NCBI RefSeq assembly: GCF_000772945.1 | Contig: NZ_JPVN01000022.1 | Span: forward strand, 1-50,806 | DNA from: Ureibacillus manganicus DSM 26584 | GTDB lineage: Bacteria > Bacillota > Bacilli > Bacillales_A > Planococcaceae | Reading direction: 5' to 3' | Length of the DNA: 50,806 nucleotides | Shown here: positions 25,943 through 36,474 of the stretch, piece after piece | How the letters are laid out: every line of letters starts with the position of its first letter | How positions within the stretch are numbered: position 1 is the first letter of the stretch | Made by a program: the position numbers and the translations under genes | Notes under the pieces: generated by a model | The model's input: the letters and a program-made list of their open reading frames with translations, nothing else | What the model was told of the DNA's origin: nothing | The model's database searches: none

Positions 25943-27172
25943 ATGGAGTTTCAAGAAAAGCTAGAACAATATGCTGAATTAGCTGTTAAAATAGGCGTTA
26001 ATATTCAAAAAGGACAATATTTATTAATTAATACTTCTACGGAGGCTCTTGAATTTGCTCGTATGGTCGTTAAAAAAGCCTACGAAGCAGGAGCTGGAAG
26101 AGTTCATGTACAATTAACAGATTCTTTTATGACACGTAAATTTTATGAAAATGGTGCTGAAGAAGAATTTAGTCAATACCCAAAGTGGATTGTCGCTCAG
26201 CGTGAAGAACTGATTGAAAAAAAAGGTGCATTACTCTGGATTGATGATGAGGACCCGGATTTACTTTCAGGTATACCTGTATCACGAATTTCAGCAAATC
26301 AAAAAGCAGCAGGATCAGCTTTAGTCAATTATCGTAAAGCTGTAATGAACGATGACATTGCCTGGTCAATAATTGCAGTGCCATCTCCAAAATGGGCTGC
26401 GAAGGTCTTCCCTAATTTACCGCAAACAGAACAGGTATCAGCTTTATGGGAAGCAATTTTTAAAACAGTTCGTATTGGTGAAGGTAGCGCGGTAGAAAAA
26501 TGGCAAGAACATATTAAACACTTAGATGAAAGAGCATTAAAATTAAACGAAAAGAAATTTGCGAAACTTCACTATAAGGCACCTGGAACTGATTTAACAA
26601 TTGAACTTCCACAAAAACATATTTGGGTTTCAGGAAGCAGTAAGACACCAAATGGAACGATATTTATCGCTAATATGCCAACGGAAGAAGTATTTACACT
26701 ACCATCAAAATACGGTGTAAATGGTTACGTAAGTAATACAAAACCATTAGCATATCAAGGAAATATTATTGACCAATTCAAGCTAACTTTTGAAAATGGT
26801 AAAATTGTGAAAGCAGAAGCCGAAGTAGGAAATGAACTTTTACAAGAGTTAGTTACTGCAGATGTAAACTCATGTTATCTTGGAGAAGTTGCTTTAGTTC
26901 CGCATGAATCACCAATTTCTACATCAGGAATTTTATATTACAATACACTATTCGACGAAAATGCATCAAACCACTTAGCAATTGGAGAGGCTTATCCTAC
27001 TTGTTACGAAGGTGGACGTGATCTAAGCGAAAGTGACTTTGATTCATTAGGTATTAACAAATCCATAACGCACGAAGACTTCATGATTGGTAGTGCACAT
27101 ATGGATATTGATGGAATACTTTCTGATGGAACAACTGTCCCTATATTCCGTAACGGGAATTGGGCATTCTAA
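25943..27172 (+). CDS. M29 family aminopeptidase (AmpS/PepS type)
   Basis: A 409-residue cytosolic metallo-aminopeptidase of family M29. Metal-ligand regions are visible: KLTFENGKIVKAEAEVG, CYLGEVALVP, NHLAIGEAYPTC and HEDFMIGSAHMDIDG. The family removes N-terminal residues from short peptides using two metal ions (cobalt, zinc or manganese). GAGAGG lies in the end of the helicase gene, four bases upstream, so the two are likely co-transcribed. Followed by a terminator. Confidence 0.92.
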   Translation: MEFQEKLEQYAELAVKIGVNIQKGQYLLINTSTEALEFARMVVKKAYEAGAGRVHVQLTDSFMTRKFYENGAEEEFSQYPKWIVAQREELIEKKGALLWIDDEDPDLLSGIPVSRISANQKAAGSALVNYRKAVMNDDIAWSIIAVPSPKWAAKVFPNLPQTEQVSALWEAIFKTVRIGEGSAVEKWQEHIKHLDERALKLNEKKFAKLHYKAPGTDLTIELPQKHIWVSGSSKTPNGTIFIANMPTEEVFTLPSKYGVNGYVSNTKPLAYQGNIIDQFKLTFENGKIVKAEAEVGNELLQELVTADVNSCYLGEVALVPHESPISTSGILYYNTLFDENASNHLAIGEAYPTCYEGGRDLSESDFDSLGINKSITHEDFMIGSAHMDIDGILSDGTTVPIFRNGNWAF

Positions 27173-27183
27173 AATAATGGATA

Positions 27184-27218
27184 AAACTGCCGAAGTTGAA
27201 TGCTTTGGCAGTTTTTTT
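27184..27218 (+). terminator. Terminator after the M29 aminopeptidase
   Basis: AACTGCCGAA pairs with TTTGGCAGTT (one mismatch), followed by seven T. Confidence 0.85.
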
Positions 27219-27399
27219 ATTTTCTAATAAACAAGAGTTTATAGATTTTTTTTTACTGTATTATTATCTAGCTGGAAATTAACATGTGGAAATGGTAAGA
27301 TTTTTACAAGAAATACGTACGAACATTTGTGCGTAATTTATGGTGTTATTATATAGAAAATGATAGAATAACAATACGATATTAATAGGGGGTAATATA

Positions 27400-28575
27400 T
27401 TGAAAATCTTTCATACCGCGGATTGGCATTTAGGGAAACTTGTTCAAGGCGTTTACATGACAGAAGACCAAGAATACGTATTAAACCAGTTCTTGCAAGC
27501 CATTGATGAAGAACAGCCAGATGTAGTGATAATTGCAGGGGATTTATATGATCGAGCAGTACCTCCAGTAGAAGCAGTAAATTTATTAGATTCGACATTA
27601 GCTGAAATAGTTTTAAAGAAAAAAATTCCCGTATTAAGTATTGCGGGAAACCATGATAGTCCAACACGGGTTGGATTTGGGCAGCAGATGCTTAAAGGGA
27701 GTGGTTTATTTATCGTAGGGGAACAAAGTGCGAAAATAGAGCCAATTATATTAAATGATGAGCATGGCGAAGTTCATTTTTATTTAATTCCTTTTAGTGA
27801 GCCTTCCACAGTGAAACATATCTTTGGTGAAGATTCAATTTCCAACTACAATGATGCTATGAAAAAAGTGGTGGAAGTCATTGAAGATAAAATGGACAAG
27901 TCTAAGCGACATGTTTTTATAGGACATGCCTTTGTTACACCGCATGGCGAAATGGAGGACAATACTAGTGAGTCAGAACGGCCTCTATCAATTGGGGGTT
28001 CTGAATATGTAAGTGCAGAAATTTTCAAACCGTTTCATTATACAGCTTTAGGCCATTTGCACAAGGCGCATTATGTGTTAAATGAAACAATTCGTTATTC
28101 TGGTTCGCTATTAAAATATTCATCATCAGAAGCAAACCACGAAAAGGGATTTCTAATTGTTAATCTAGATGCTGAAGGTCAAGTATCAGTGGAAAAAAGA
28201 CCATTCAAACCAAGACGAGATTTAAGAATAATTGAAGGCTCCATTCAAGAAATATTAAAGCACGAAGTATGTGAGGATTATGTTTTTGTTCGACTAACGG
28301 ACTTGACTCCAGTAATTGGAACTATGGAACAAATTCGTACGGTCTATCCAAACGCAATGCACGTTGAACGTAAAGCGCTTCAACAACAGTTTGTCGCCCA
28401 AGAGGGACAAGTGGTACGACGAGAACAGATGGATGATGTGAGTCTATTTAAGGCTTTTTATCAAGAAATCCTAGGCGATACACCATCTGACATTCAAGTA
28501 ATGCTTCTTCAAGAAGTGTTAGATGAAATGCTATCTGAAGAACGAGAAACAAAAGTGATGGTGATGAATAAATGA
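27400..28575 (+). CDS. sbcD: DNA exonuclease SbcD (Mre11-like)
   Basis: A 391-residue calcineurin-like nuclease subunit of SbcCD, which opens hairpins and trims double-strand ends. Phosphoesterase motifs are FHTADWHLGKLVQG (residues 3-16), IIAGDLYDRAVPP, SIAGNHDSPTRV and YTALGHLHKAH. The TTG start has AGGGGG eight bases upstream. Its end overlaps the sbcC start by four bases (ATGA). Confidence 0.95.
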   Translation: MKIFHTADWHLGKLVQGVYMTEDQEYVLNQFLQAIDEEQPDVVIIAGDLYDRAVPPVEAVNLLDSTLAEIVLKKKIPVLSIAGNHDSPTRVGFGQQMLKGSGLFIVGEQSAKIEPIILNDEHGEVHFYLIPFSEPSTVKHIFGEDSISNYNDAMKKVVEVIEDKMDKSKRHVFIGHAFVTPHGEMEDNTSESERPLSIGGSEYVSAEIFKPFHYTALGHLHKAHYVLNETIRYSGSLLKYSSSEANHEKGFLIVNLDAEGQVSVEKRPFKPRRDLRIIEGSIQEILKHEVCEDYVFVRLTDLTPVIGTMEQIRTVYPNAMHVERKALQQQFVAQEGQVVRREQMDDVSLFKAFYQEILGDTPSDIQVMLLQEVLDEMLSEERETKVMVMNK

Positions 28576-31500
28576 AGCCTATTAAGCTAACAATGCGCGC
28601 TTTCGGACCATATAAAAATGAAGAAACAATTGATTTCTCGAAATTACATGAAAATCGTCTTTTTGTAATATCAGGTGCTACAGGAGCTGGAAAAACTACA
28701 ATCTTTGATGGTATTTGTTTTGCGTTGTATGGTTTGGCAAGTGGTTCAGATCGTAAAGACACCAATATGCTCCGAAGTGACTTTGCAGATGATGATGTGC
28801 ATACAGCTGTTGAATTTGTTTTTGAACTTCACGATAGAAAGTACCGTGTATTAAGACAAATACCACATATAAAAAAGGGTAGAAAAGGTGCGACAGGTGA
28901 AAAGTATGAGTTATTTGAAGTTGTTAATGGTAACGAAGAAGTTCCAGCAGTAGAACGACAAAAAGTTACGGATATTAACAGAAAACTCGAGGAGATTATT
29001 GGGCTAACGTATGATCAATTCAGTCAAATAATCATGCTGCCGCAGGGAGAATTTCGAAAATTATTAACCTCAAAAACAGAAAATAAAGAAGAAATTTTAC
29101 GTAAAATTTTCAAAACAGACCGTTATGGTGAAATTGCACTCAAATTAGAAACGAAAAAGCAACAGGCAGAACAAAAGCTAAATGAAGCTAGAGTTTTAAA
29201 AAATAGCTATATTAGCCAACTTTCAGGAGCTCTACCAACACGTGAATCTAACCTATTTACGTTATTAGATAAGAACTCGAACATCTATCAAATTCAAGAT
29301 GCACTTAAAGAGGAATTGGATTTCTATCAACAAAAAATTGAAGATGATCGTAAACTATACGAAGATACCTATCTTCTTCATAAAGAAAAGTATGAACTCT
29401 ATCTTGCGACGAAATCATTAAATGAGCGTATAGACGTTTTTCAACATAAAATCACTAAATTGCAAGCTCTTGAAACGCAAAAAACATTCTATGAAAACTT
29501 GAAAATAGAGTATGACGTAGCTATTCTTGCAAGTAAAATTGACCCGCTCTATAAACAAGTAATTACAATAGATAGGGAATGTCAATCGAAACAAAAAAAA
29601 TTAATAGAAGTAAACGAGCTACTAAATTCTTCTAAAGAAAAATTAGAACAAACAAAAGCACTCTATGAAGAAGAAAAACAAAAACAAGGCATTCGTGAAG
29701 AATCAATCAAAAAAGTAATGGATTTAGAAAAATTACTACCAATATTTGAATCTATTGAGAAGCAAATGATTTTCGTTGACCGATTAAGTAAAGATCTAGA
29801 AATTACGAAAGCGGAAGTTACAAAGTCGACTAACCAACTTAATGACAAAAAGACTCAACGCCAAACGGTTAATCAAACAATTGAACAACTTGAAGCAAAA
29901 TTAGAAAACAACCAGTCTGTGCAAGCAGAACAGGCTCATTTAAAGGAAATTGTACAAGCATTTAATCGTTACGAACAAATTCAATCTCAATTGAATGAAT
30001 TAAATGATGAATATACATTAGCGTTACAAAAATATGAAGAAGCAAAACGTATTTACGACCTCGAGGAAATGAAATGGTTAACTAACCAAGCCGCGACATT
30101 GGCTAAAAAATTAGTACCAGGTGAACCTTGTCCAGTTTGTGGAAGTACGGATCATCAGTTGTCAAAACAAGAGTTAACAGAGATGGTTGATGAAAAAGAG
30201 TTAAACCTTTTAAAACAATTACTTAGTGTAAAGGAACAACAAAAATATGAAATTCTAGCTAATATTAAAGCGATAAATGGTCAATTAGAATCTATAAGCA
30301 ATGATCTTCTAATACAGAATGTAATAATTGAGGATAAAGATTTATATCGAACGAAATATCATAATATCAGTGAATTAGTAGCAACTTTACACAAAGATAA
30401 CGAGCGATTGATTGAACAACGAAAGCAATATAAGAAAATTGTAGTTGAAGAACAAGAGTTAGAGCTGCAACGAAACGAAATTGAAAAACATCTTCATCAA
30501 AAGAGCAGTCAATTATTAGAACAAACAACGATACTAGAACAGCAAAAATTATCTATACCTACAGAAATCAAAAATCTCAATGAGTTGCACATTGCTTTAA
30601 ACGATGCAAAAAATTCAAAATCGATGTTACTAAACGAATGGGAAAAAGCACAAAGGGATTTCCAAGAAGCTAAAACTGAACTAGCAAAAAATGATGAAAC
30701 ATTCCATTTAATTTCACAACAGGTTCAAGAGCTTAGTACAAAATTTGGTAAAACGAAAGAAGAATTCCAAGCTGCACTACAACATGCTGGTTTCCAGAGT
30801 ACTGAGCAATTCCAATTAGCAAAAAGAACAGATTCAGAACAACGACAGCTGTATGAACAATACATGAATTTCACAAAAGAATTGCACTCACTATTGACTC
30901 AAGTAAATGAGGAAAAAGAACAACTAAAAGATAAAGTAAAAACCGATTTACGACAAGCAGAAGAACAGTTAGATTTATTAAAAAGAGACTATGAAAGAGC
31001 ATTTCAGCATCTGAATGAGTCGAAGAACTATTCTGATCTTTGTTTAGATTACAAAGATAAATTAGAAAGAACAGCAGATAATATTGTTCAACTCGAGGAA
31101 ACGTCTAGTCAAATTGTAGACTTATACAATGTATTGCGCGGCCATAATACAAAGAAAATATCTTTCGAACGTTATGTGCAAATGGGTTATTTAGAACAAA
31201 TTACAGAAGCTGCTAACATTCGTTTGAAAAACTTGTCAAATGGACAGTTCTATTTACAATGTTCAGATCGTCAAGAATCTCACGGACGTCAAAGTGGGTT
31301 AAGTTTAGATGTATATGATACTTATACTGGCCAGTCACGTGATGTGAAGTCACTATCTGGTGGAGAAAAATTTAATGCTTCCCTTTGCTTAGCGCTAGGA
31401 ATGGCAGATGTCATTCAAAGCTACCAAGGAAATGTAAAAATTGATACGATGTTTATCGATGAAGGGTTTGGATCACTAGACGAGGAGTCATTAATGAAAG

Positions 31501-31649
31501 CTATTGATACTCTTATTGATTTACAAAAGTCTGGAAGAATGATTGGTATTATTTCACACGTTGCTGAACTTAAGGCTGCAATACCTGCAATCCTTCAAGT
31601 TGAGAAATTGAAAGAAGGATATAGCAGAACATCGATTACCATTAAATAG
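28572..31649 (+). CDS. sbcC: DNA repair ATPase SbcC (Rad50-like)
   Basis: A 1025-residue SMC-like ATPase of SbcCD. Walker A region SGATGAGKTTIFDGI (about 36-50); long coiled coils about 180-500 and 530-850; zinc hook CPVCG near residue 520. The ABC signature LSGGEKF and Walker B TMFIDEGFGSLDEESL are near the C-terminus. Coupled to sbcD by the ATGA overlap. Length and order are as in B. subtilis. Confidence 0.95.
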   Translation: MKPIKLTMRAFGPYKNEETIDFSKLHENRLFVISGATGAGKTTIFDGICFALYGLASGSDRKDTNMLRSDFADDDVHTAVEFVFELHDRKYRVLRQIPHIKKGRKGATGEKYELFEVVNGNEEVPAVERQKVTDINRKLEEIIGLTYDQFSQIIMLPQGEFRKLLTSKTENKEEILRKIFKTDRYGEIALKLETKKQQAEQKLNEARVLKNSYISQLSGALPTRESNLFTLLDKNSNIYQIQDALKEELDFYQQKIEDDRKLYEDTYLLHKEKYELYLATKSLNERIDVFQHKITKLQALETQKTFYENLKIEYDVAILASKIDPLYKQVITIDRECQSKQKKLIEVNELLNSSKEKLEQTKALYEEEKQKQGIREESIKKVMDLEKLLPIFESIEKQMIFVDRLSKDLEITKAEVTKSTNQLNDKKTQRQTVNQTIEQLEAKLENNQSVQAEQAHLKEIVQAFNRYEQIQSQLNELNDEYTLALQKYEEAKRIYDLEEMKWLTNQAATLAKKLVPGEPCPVCGSTDHQLSKQELTEMVDEKELNLLKQLLSVKEQQKYEILANIKAINGQLESISNDLLIQNVIIEDKDLYRTKYHNISELVATLHKDNERLIEQRKQYKKIVVEEQELELQRNEIEKHLHQKSSQLLEQTTILEQQKLSIPTEIKNLNELHIALNDAKNSKSMLLNEWEKAQRDFQEAKTELAKNDETFHLISQQVQELSTKFGKTKEEFQAALQHAGFQSTEQFQLAKRTDSEQRQLYEQYMNFTKELHSLLTQVNEEKEQLKDKVKTDLRQAEEQLDLLKRDYERAFQHLNESKNYSDLCLDYKDKLERTADNIVQLEETSSQIVDLYNVLRGHNTKKISFERYVQMGYLEQITEAANIRLKNLSNGQFYLQCSDRQESHGRQSGLSLDVYDTYTGQSRDVKSLSGGEKFNASLCLALGMADVIQSYQGNVKIDTMFIDEGFGSLDEESLMKAIDTLIDLQKSGRMIGIISHVAELKAAIPAILQVEKLKEGYSRTSITIK

Positions 31650-31656
31650 TTAAAAA

Positions 31657-31690
31657 TAAAACGAGTCCTCAAATTTGGGACTCGTTTTTT
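31657..31690. terminator. Bidirectional terminator after sbcC
   Basis: AAAACGAGTCC pairs with GGGACTCGTTTT, loop TCAAATTT, then six T in total. It also faces the convergent DUF4870 gene. Confidence 0.88.
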
Positions 31691-31707
31691 CTGCTATGTT
31701 TGAAAAA

Positions 31708-32031
31708 TTATCGGTATACTCTCACAGCTTGTACGAGATTCCAGATAACAATAGCAATTGATAATACAAAATAAACGGACATCCAAATCATAAAGTTCGA
31801 ATAAAAAGAAGCGTCATATACTGTACCATTAAATGTAAATAAGCTTATTAATGCAATAAAAGAAATCACTACCCCAATGACGGTGGGTATTAAGTGAGAA
31901 ATAGATGCACGTTTTGCATGATACTTAACTTCTGTTTCTTTGGAAACAAAAAATAATATGACAGGAAGAATAAATGGTGCAAAAAAAATACTTAAATAAC
32001 TAACTGCAGATAATGTTTTTGGGTTAAACAT
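31708..32031 (-). CDS. DUF4870 domain membrane protein
   Basis: A 107-residue protein with three hydrophobic helices and the DUF4870 pattern: LSAVSYLSIFFAPFILPVILFF, then KYHAKRASISHLIPTVIG. Function unknown. GGAGGGATCTT precedes the ATG. Convergent with sbcC and divergent from the methionine aminopeptidase gene. Confidence 0.8.
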   Translation of the reverse strand: MFNPKTLSAVSYLSIFFAPFILPVILFFVSKETEVKYHAKRASISHLIPTVIGVVISFIALISLFTFNGTVYDASFYSNFMIWMSVYFVLSIAIVIWNLVQAVRVYR

Positions 32032-32246
32032 AAGATCCCTCCATGGAAGATAAGATACAATTCCACATATTTGTTAAGATGGTAATGTTTTATAATAATT
32101 ATTGTTATCTATTTAGATTTCTATTCGTATATAAAGAAATATGGATTTATTTTTACGAGGAAATTATTTTCAAAGTTCAGTTTCTAAAGAGAATAAACGG
32201 GATTGCCTAATTTGATTTGTACAGTTGTGGTATATTATATAAATAG

Positions 32247-33014
<768 letters not shown>

Positions 33015-33032
33015 TCATTTTTTTCTCTAACA

Positions 33033-33083
33033 AAAAAATCCTGTATTCTCTCAAATTATTTTGAGGAAACAGGATTTTTTTTC
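33033..33083. terminator. Terminator shared by yflG and the convergent TspO-like gene
   Basis: AAAAATCCTGT pairs with ACAGGATTTTT around about 25 bases, which contain a smaller CTCAAA/TTTGAG hairpin. Eight T follow. Confidence 0.75.
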
Positions 33084-33787
33084 ATAAACAAAATTCCAAC
33101 CACTATTACTCCACTTAAGAACAGAGCGGCTGTTGTAACAAATAATTCGTCAAAACCATTTTCAAATGCAATTCCAACATAACACCATATAAAGACACTC
33201 GGAGATGCAACATCATGGTGATGGTAGCGGAAATGTAGGATGGTTGCTGTCCCAATCGTCATTACGAAGACACACCATAGAGCATTGCTTAAACCAAAAC
33301 CGGACCATTGGATATGTACTAAGACATAGCAACAACTTAATATCAATAAAAAAAGTGTCCAACTGAAATAAACCGCTATAGGATTACGTAGTTGAATGGA
33401 CAACTTTTCTAATGGGAAGGTCAAGTATAAAACCAATAAAGCTATAAATTGAAAAGAAAGTAGAATCGTCGATAGAAAGAACTGTTCATAATGCCAACTA
33501 AAAGTTGAAATCAATTGAAGTAAGGATATTGTTACGAAAAGTATTGATTGTTTCTGATTTATTACCTTTTTAGACTTTTGTAAGTTGAAACATTTCAGTA
33601 CCCATAGGGATAGATAACCGTAGATAAAAATCCAAATGATAAAGACGTAATTCGAAGGTGCGAATAAAACTGGTAAGTGATTAATAATATCAATTGTAGA
33701 ATGCCCATTTAATTGAAACCAAAATGCATTTATTGTATAGGGGGCTACTACGATAATTGACAGTAATATAGTAACTAATCGAACCAC
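33056..33787 (-). CDS. TspO-related tryptophan-rich membrane protein, long form
   Basis: A 243-residue membrane protein of about eight helices. The N-terminal part, NGHSTIDIINHLPVLFAPSNYVFIIWIFIYGYLSLW, resembles the start of the long tryptophan-rich sensory (TspO/MBR-related) proteins of Bacillales (pattern LFxPxxYxFxIWxxIY). Porphyrin or other ligand binding is only inferred. The frame stays open upstream to 33961, but AGAAAGGAGTGA at about 33797-33808 followed by GTG at 33787 is the only good start. Divergent from ppk2. Confidence 0.65.
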   Translation of the reverse strand: MVRLVTILLSIIVVAPYTINAFWFQLNGHSTIDIINHLPVLFAPSNYVFIIWIFIYGYLSLWVLKCFNLQKSKKVINQKQSILFVTISLLQLISTFSWHYEQFFLSTILLSFQFIALLVLYLTFPLEKLSIQLRNPIAVYFSWTLFLLILSCCYVLVHIQWSGFGLSNALWCVFVMTIGTATILHFRYHHHDVASPSVFIWCYVGIAFENGFDELFVTTAALFLSGVIVVGILFMKKNPVSSK

Positions 33788-33905
33788 AATGCTTTCACTC
33801 CTTTCTATAAAATTATATACATAAGATATATCATTCAACAACAGTTTCCAATAACAGACAAATTTTTGTAAAATATAAAAGGAAATACACGCAGGAGTGA
33901 TGAAT

Positions 33906-34670
33906 TTGAATAGAATAGAAGACATTGATTTAACAAATAACTTAGATAAAAAAGAGTACAAAAAAAAATTAAAGCATCTACAATATGAGTTGTTAAATAT
34001 ACAGCAATATTTATTAAAAAATAAAATTGGATTGATTCTAGTTTTTGAAGGAATGGACGCTGCGGGAAAAGGTGGTGCGATAAAAAGGCTAACACAAAAA
34101 CTTGATCCACGTGGATTAATTGTTCACCCCATATCAGCTCCTCAGCCTCATGAAAAGCGATACCACTACTTACATAGATTTTGGAGAAAACTCCCCCAAC
34201 ATGGCCAAATTGGTATTTTTGACCGTTCTTGGTATGGTAGAGTGTTGGTAGAGAGGATTGAAGGTTTTGCAACTGAAGATGAATGGCAACGTGCATACGA
34301 TGAATTGAATGCATTTGAAAAAGCACTTACAGACGAACATTACATACTGTTAAAGTTCTGGATCCATATCGATAAAGACGAGCAATGGAAACGATTCATT
34401 GAACGACAACAGGATCCTTATAAACAGTGGAAATTGACAGATGAGGATTGGAGAAATCGCGAGAAATTTGATGACTATATGTTAGTAGCGAATGAAGCGT
34501 TTCAAAAGACGGATACACACTTTGCTCCGTGGGTTTTAGTGCCAGGAAATAACAAAAACTATGCTCGTATTAAAGTGATACAGGAAACAATAAACTGGGT
34601 GAAACAAGAACTAAGTCGCAGGGGACTTTCAATTAACGATAATAATGAAAATAAAGATTTGCAAATTTAG
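33906..34670 (+). CDS. ppk2: Polyphosphate kinase 2 family (PPK2)
   Basis: A 254-residue P-loop kinase that moves phosphate between polyphosphate and nucleotides. Walker A GMDAAGKGG (residues about 49-57), PQPHEKRYHYLHRFW, Walker B and lid FDRSWYGRVLVERIEGF, and DPYKQWKLTDEDWRNREK are PPK2 hallmarks. Whether it phosphorylates AMP, ADP or both cannot be read safely. AGGAG ends at 33897; an ATG at 33900 would be too close, so the TTG at 33906 with eight bases spacing is preferred. Confidence 0.9.
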   Translation: MNRIEDIDLTNNLDKKEYKKKLKHLQYELLNIQQYLLKNKIGLILVFEGMDAAGKGGAIKRLTQKLDPRGLIVHPISAPQPHEKRYHYLHRFWRKLPQHGQIGIFDRSWYGRVLVERIEGFATEDEWQRAYDELNAFEKALTDEHYILLKFWIHIDKDEQWKRFIERQQDPYKQWKLTDEDWRNREKFDDYMLVANEAFQKTDTHFAPWVLVPGNNKNYARIKVIQETINWVKQELSRRGLSINDNNENKDLQI

Positions 34671-34830
34671 TTACAGTGATGATAATTATAAACTTCAAAC
34701 AGTGAACATTCTTTTTAATCCTACACTCATTGTTATTGGGAACGGATAAAACACTTTAAAGTAATCTGACCAAAGTATAAAATATGTAAAACAAAACCAC
34801 TAAAAAGGAAAGGCAAGGATAAGGTGGAGC

Positions 34831-35430
34831 ATGGTGAGAAAGTTTCTTAATTTACTTCAGAAAAAAGGTGATCAAGTGGTAAAAATTGAGGGGGAACGAC
34901 TGTTTTTAAGGACGTTTGTAGAATCGGATGCTAGAAGTCTTTCAGATCTTTTAACAGATAATAAGTATTTTTGGTCACAATATGAACCTTTACACGAAGA
35001 GTATTTTTATACTGAAGATGCACAGTTTAGAAAAATACTAGAAAGTATGCAGTTAATGCGTGTTAATAGGGAATATTCATTTGGAATTTATACGAAAGGT
35101 CGACAACAGCTCATTGGACATATTTCTTTGTACGCTATTAAAAAACTCCCTTATTCAAGTGCATTTATAGGCTATTCGATAGATGAACGTTTTACGAAAA
35201 AAGGAATTGCCTCAGAAGCTGTAAATCATCTTGTACGTTTCGCATTTAATGAATTAAATTTACATCGAATAGAAGCTTATGTATCACCAAAAAATATAGG
35301 TTCAATTAAAGTGCTAGAACGTGCAAACTTTGAACGGGAAGGGTTATTAAGAAAGCTACTGTTTATCAATGGAGTTTGGGAAGATCATTATATGTATTCC
35401 ATTTTAAAAGAGGATTATAAAAGGTTTTAA
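34831..35430 (+). CDS. GNAT acetyltransferase, RimJ/RimL type
   Basis: A 199-residue GNAT of the ribosomal-protein/alanine acetyltransferase group: GERLFLRTFVESDARSL, FIGYSIDERFTKKGIASEAVNHLVRFAF, LHRIEAYVSPKNIGSIKVLERANFEREG. The acetyl-CoA loop reads TKKGIA. The ATG at 34831 has AAGGTGG upstream at short spacing. A GTG at 34876 (AAAGGTGATCAAGTG) would give the more usual N-terminus VKIEGERL and is a real alternative. Confidence 0.87.
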   Translation: MVRKFLNLLQKKGDQVVKIEGERLFLRTFVESDARSLSDLLTDNKYFWSQYEPLHEEYFYTEDAQFRKILESMQLMRVNREYSFGIYTKGRQQLIGHISLYAIKKLPYSSAFIGYSIDERFTKKGIASEAVNHLVRFAFNELNLHRIEAYVSPKNIGSIKVLERANFEREGLLRKLLFINGVWEDHYMYSILKEDYKRF

Positions 35431-35550
35431 AAATGTGAAAACGACTAAACAAGGACTAACCAACAAAAATAAAAGTGGGGTACAGTCCTTTATTTTTTTA
35501 AAAAAGAGAAACTGAATCGAAGTATCGATTCGGGATTAGAGTGGATTTAC

Positions 35551-35720
35551 GGGCTCTCAAGGACAAAAAAGGCAAAAAACAGTAGGAAACGTCCCTGAGA
35601 AGGGCTCTCAAGGACAAAAAAGGCAAAAAACAGTTGGAAATGTCCCTGAGAAGGAATCTCAAGGACAAAAAAGGCAAAAATCAGTTGGAAATGTCCCTGA
35701 GAAGGGCTCTCAAGGAAAAC
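35551..35720. repeat. 51-bp tandem repeat, three copies plus a partial fourth
   Basis: Units start at 35551, 35602, 35653 and 35704 with exactly 51 bases between them. Each begins GGGCTCTCAAGGACAAAAAA (third unit GGAATCTC...) and ends GTCCCTGAGAA. At each junction TCCCTGAGA and TCTCAAGGA form a 9-bp hairpin around AGGGC, with one C-A mismatch on + and a G-U on the - strand RNA. It lies between the GNAT gene and the 3' end of ytiB. Frames through it are repeat-driven and not genes. Confidence 0.92.
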
Positions 35721-35739
35721 TTTTCCGATAACCCTATTG

Positions 35740-36318
35740 TTATTGATCTTCGGCTAAATTTTCTTCACCATCTGAAAGTAAGTCAAGTTTTCCAGTACCA
35801 GGATCCATCACCAAACCATGTACCGGAACACTTTTAGGCATTAGTGGATGATTTCGAATAATGTCTACACTTTTTAACACACTTGTACTTACATCTCCAA
35901 ACCCTCTTAGCCATTCCACTAAGTCCATTCCTGTATAATTTACTATATTGATAATGTCTTTATTTACACCACGTTCAATCATCTTGTTAATCATTTGTCC
36001 TGGTTCAATGGCACTCATTCCGCAATCATAGTGCCCAATAACATATACCTCGTCAGCTTTTAACTCATAAACAGCTACAAGTATACTACGCATTACTGCT
36101 CCAAATGGATGGCTGACTTGCGCACCAGCACTTTTAACGATTTTTACATCTCCATTTTTCATGTTCATTGCTTTTGGTAATAATTCCACTAATCTTGTGT
36201 CCATGCAAGTTAAAATAACAATTTTTTTATTAGGAAATTTAGAAGTAACAAATGGTTCATATTGTTTGAATTTAACGAAAGACTCGTTGAAATCTAAGAT
36301 TTCTTTTAAAGATGACAT
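35740..36318 (-). CDS. ytiB: Beta-class carbonic anhydrase YtiB
   Basis: A 192-residue zinc enzyme for reversible CO2 hydration. The beta-class ligands are Cys38 (with Asp40 and Arg42 in CMDTR) and His96 plus Cys99 in GHYDCG. KIVILTCMDTRLVELLPKAMNMKNGDVKI is nearly the B. subtilis YtiB sequence, and the length is close (187 there). No clear terminator follows; the 51-bp repeat with hairpins lies just downstream. Confidence 0.93.
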   Translation of the reverse strand: MSSLKEILDFNESFVKFKQYEPFVTSKFPNKKIVILTCMDTRLVELLPKAMNMKNGDVKIVKSAGAQVSHPFGAVMRSILVAVYELKADEVYVIGHYDCGMSAIEPGQMINKMIERGVNKDIINIVNYTGMDLVEWLRGFGDVSTSVLKSVDIIRNHPLMPKSVPVHGLVMDPGTGKLDLLSDGEENLAEDQ

Positions 36319-36424
36319 TCAATACAATCCTTTACTATTAGTTTTTTTTCGGACAAGTTTTTAGTTTTCAACTAGCCCTTTTAGAAAAGACAATTGTTTT
36401 TTTATACTATACCAAAAAATAATA

Positions 36425-36467
36425 AAAAAAGTCGACAAATACAGTTACATGACTGTTGTCGACTTTT
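36425..36467 (-). terminator. Terminator of the 46-residue membrane protein gene
   Basis: AAAAGTCGACAA and TTGTCGACTTTT, with inner ACAGT/ACTGT, form a long stem. On the - strand seven T follow (36422-36428). Confidence 0.8.
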
Positions 36468-36474
36468 CAAGTTA

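Noticed and set aside
33835..34326. 163-codon antisense frame over ppk2, and the long upstream extension of the TspO-like gene to 33961
   Set aside because: Shadow of the strongly supported PPK2 frame. The only ribosome site on that strand is just before 33787.
35634..35837. 67-codon frame through the 51-bp repeat
   Set aside because: Repeat-driven (51 is 17 codons), and it overlaps the ytiB 3' end in antisense.
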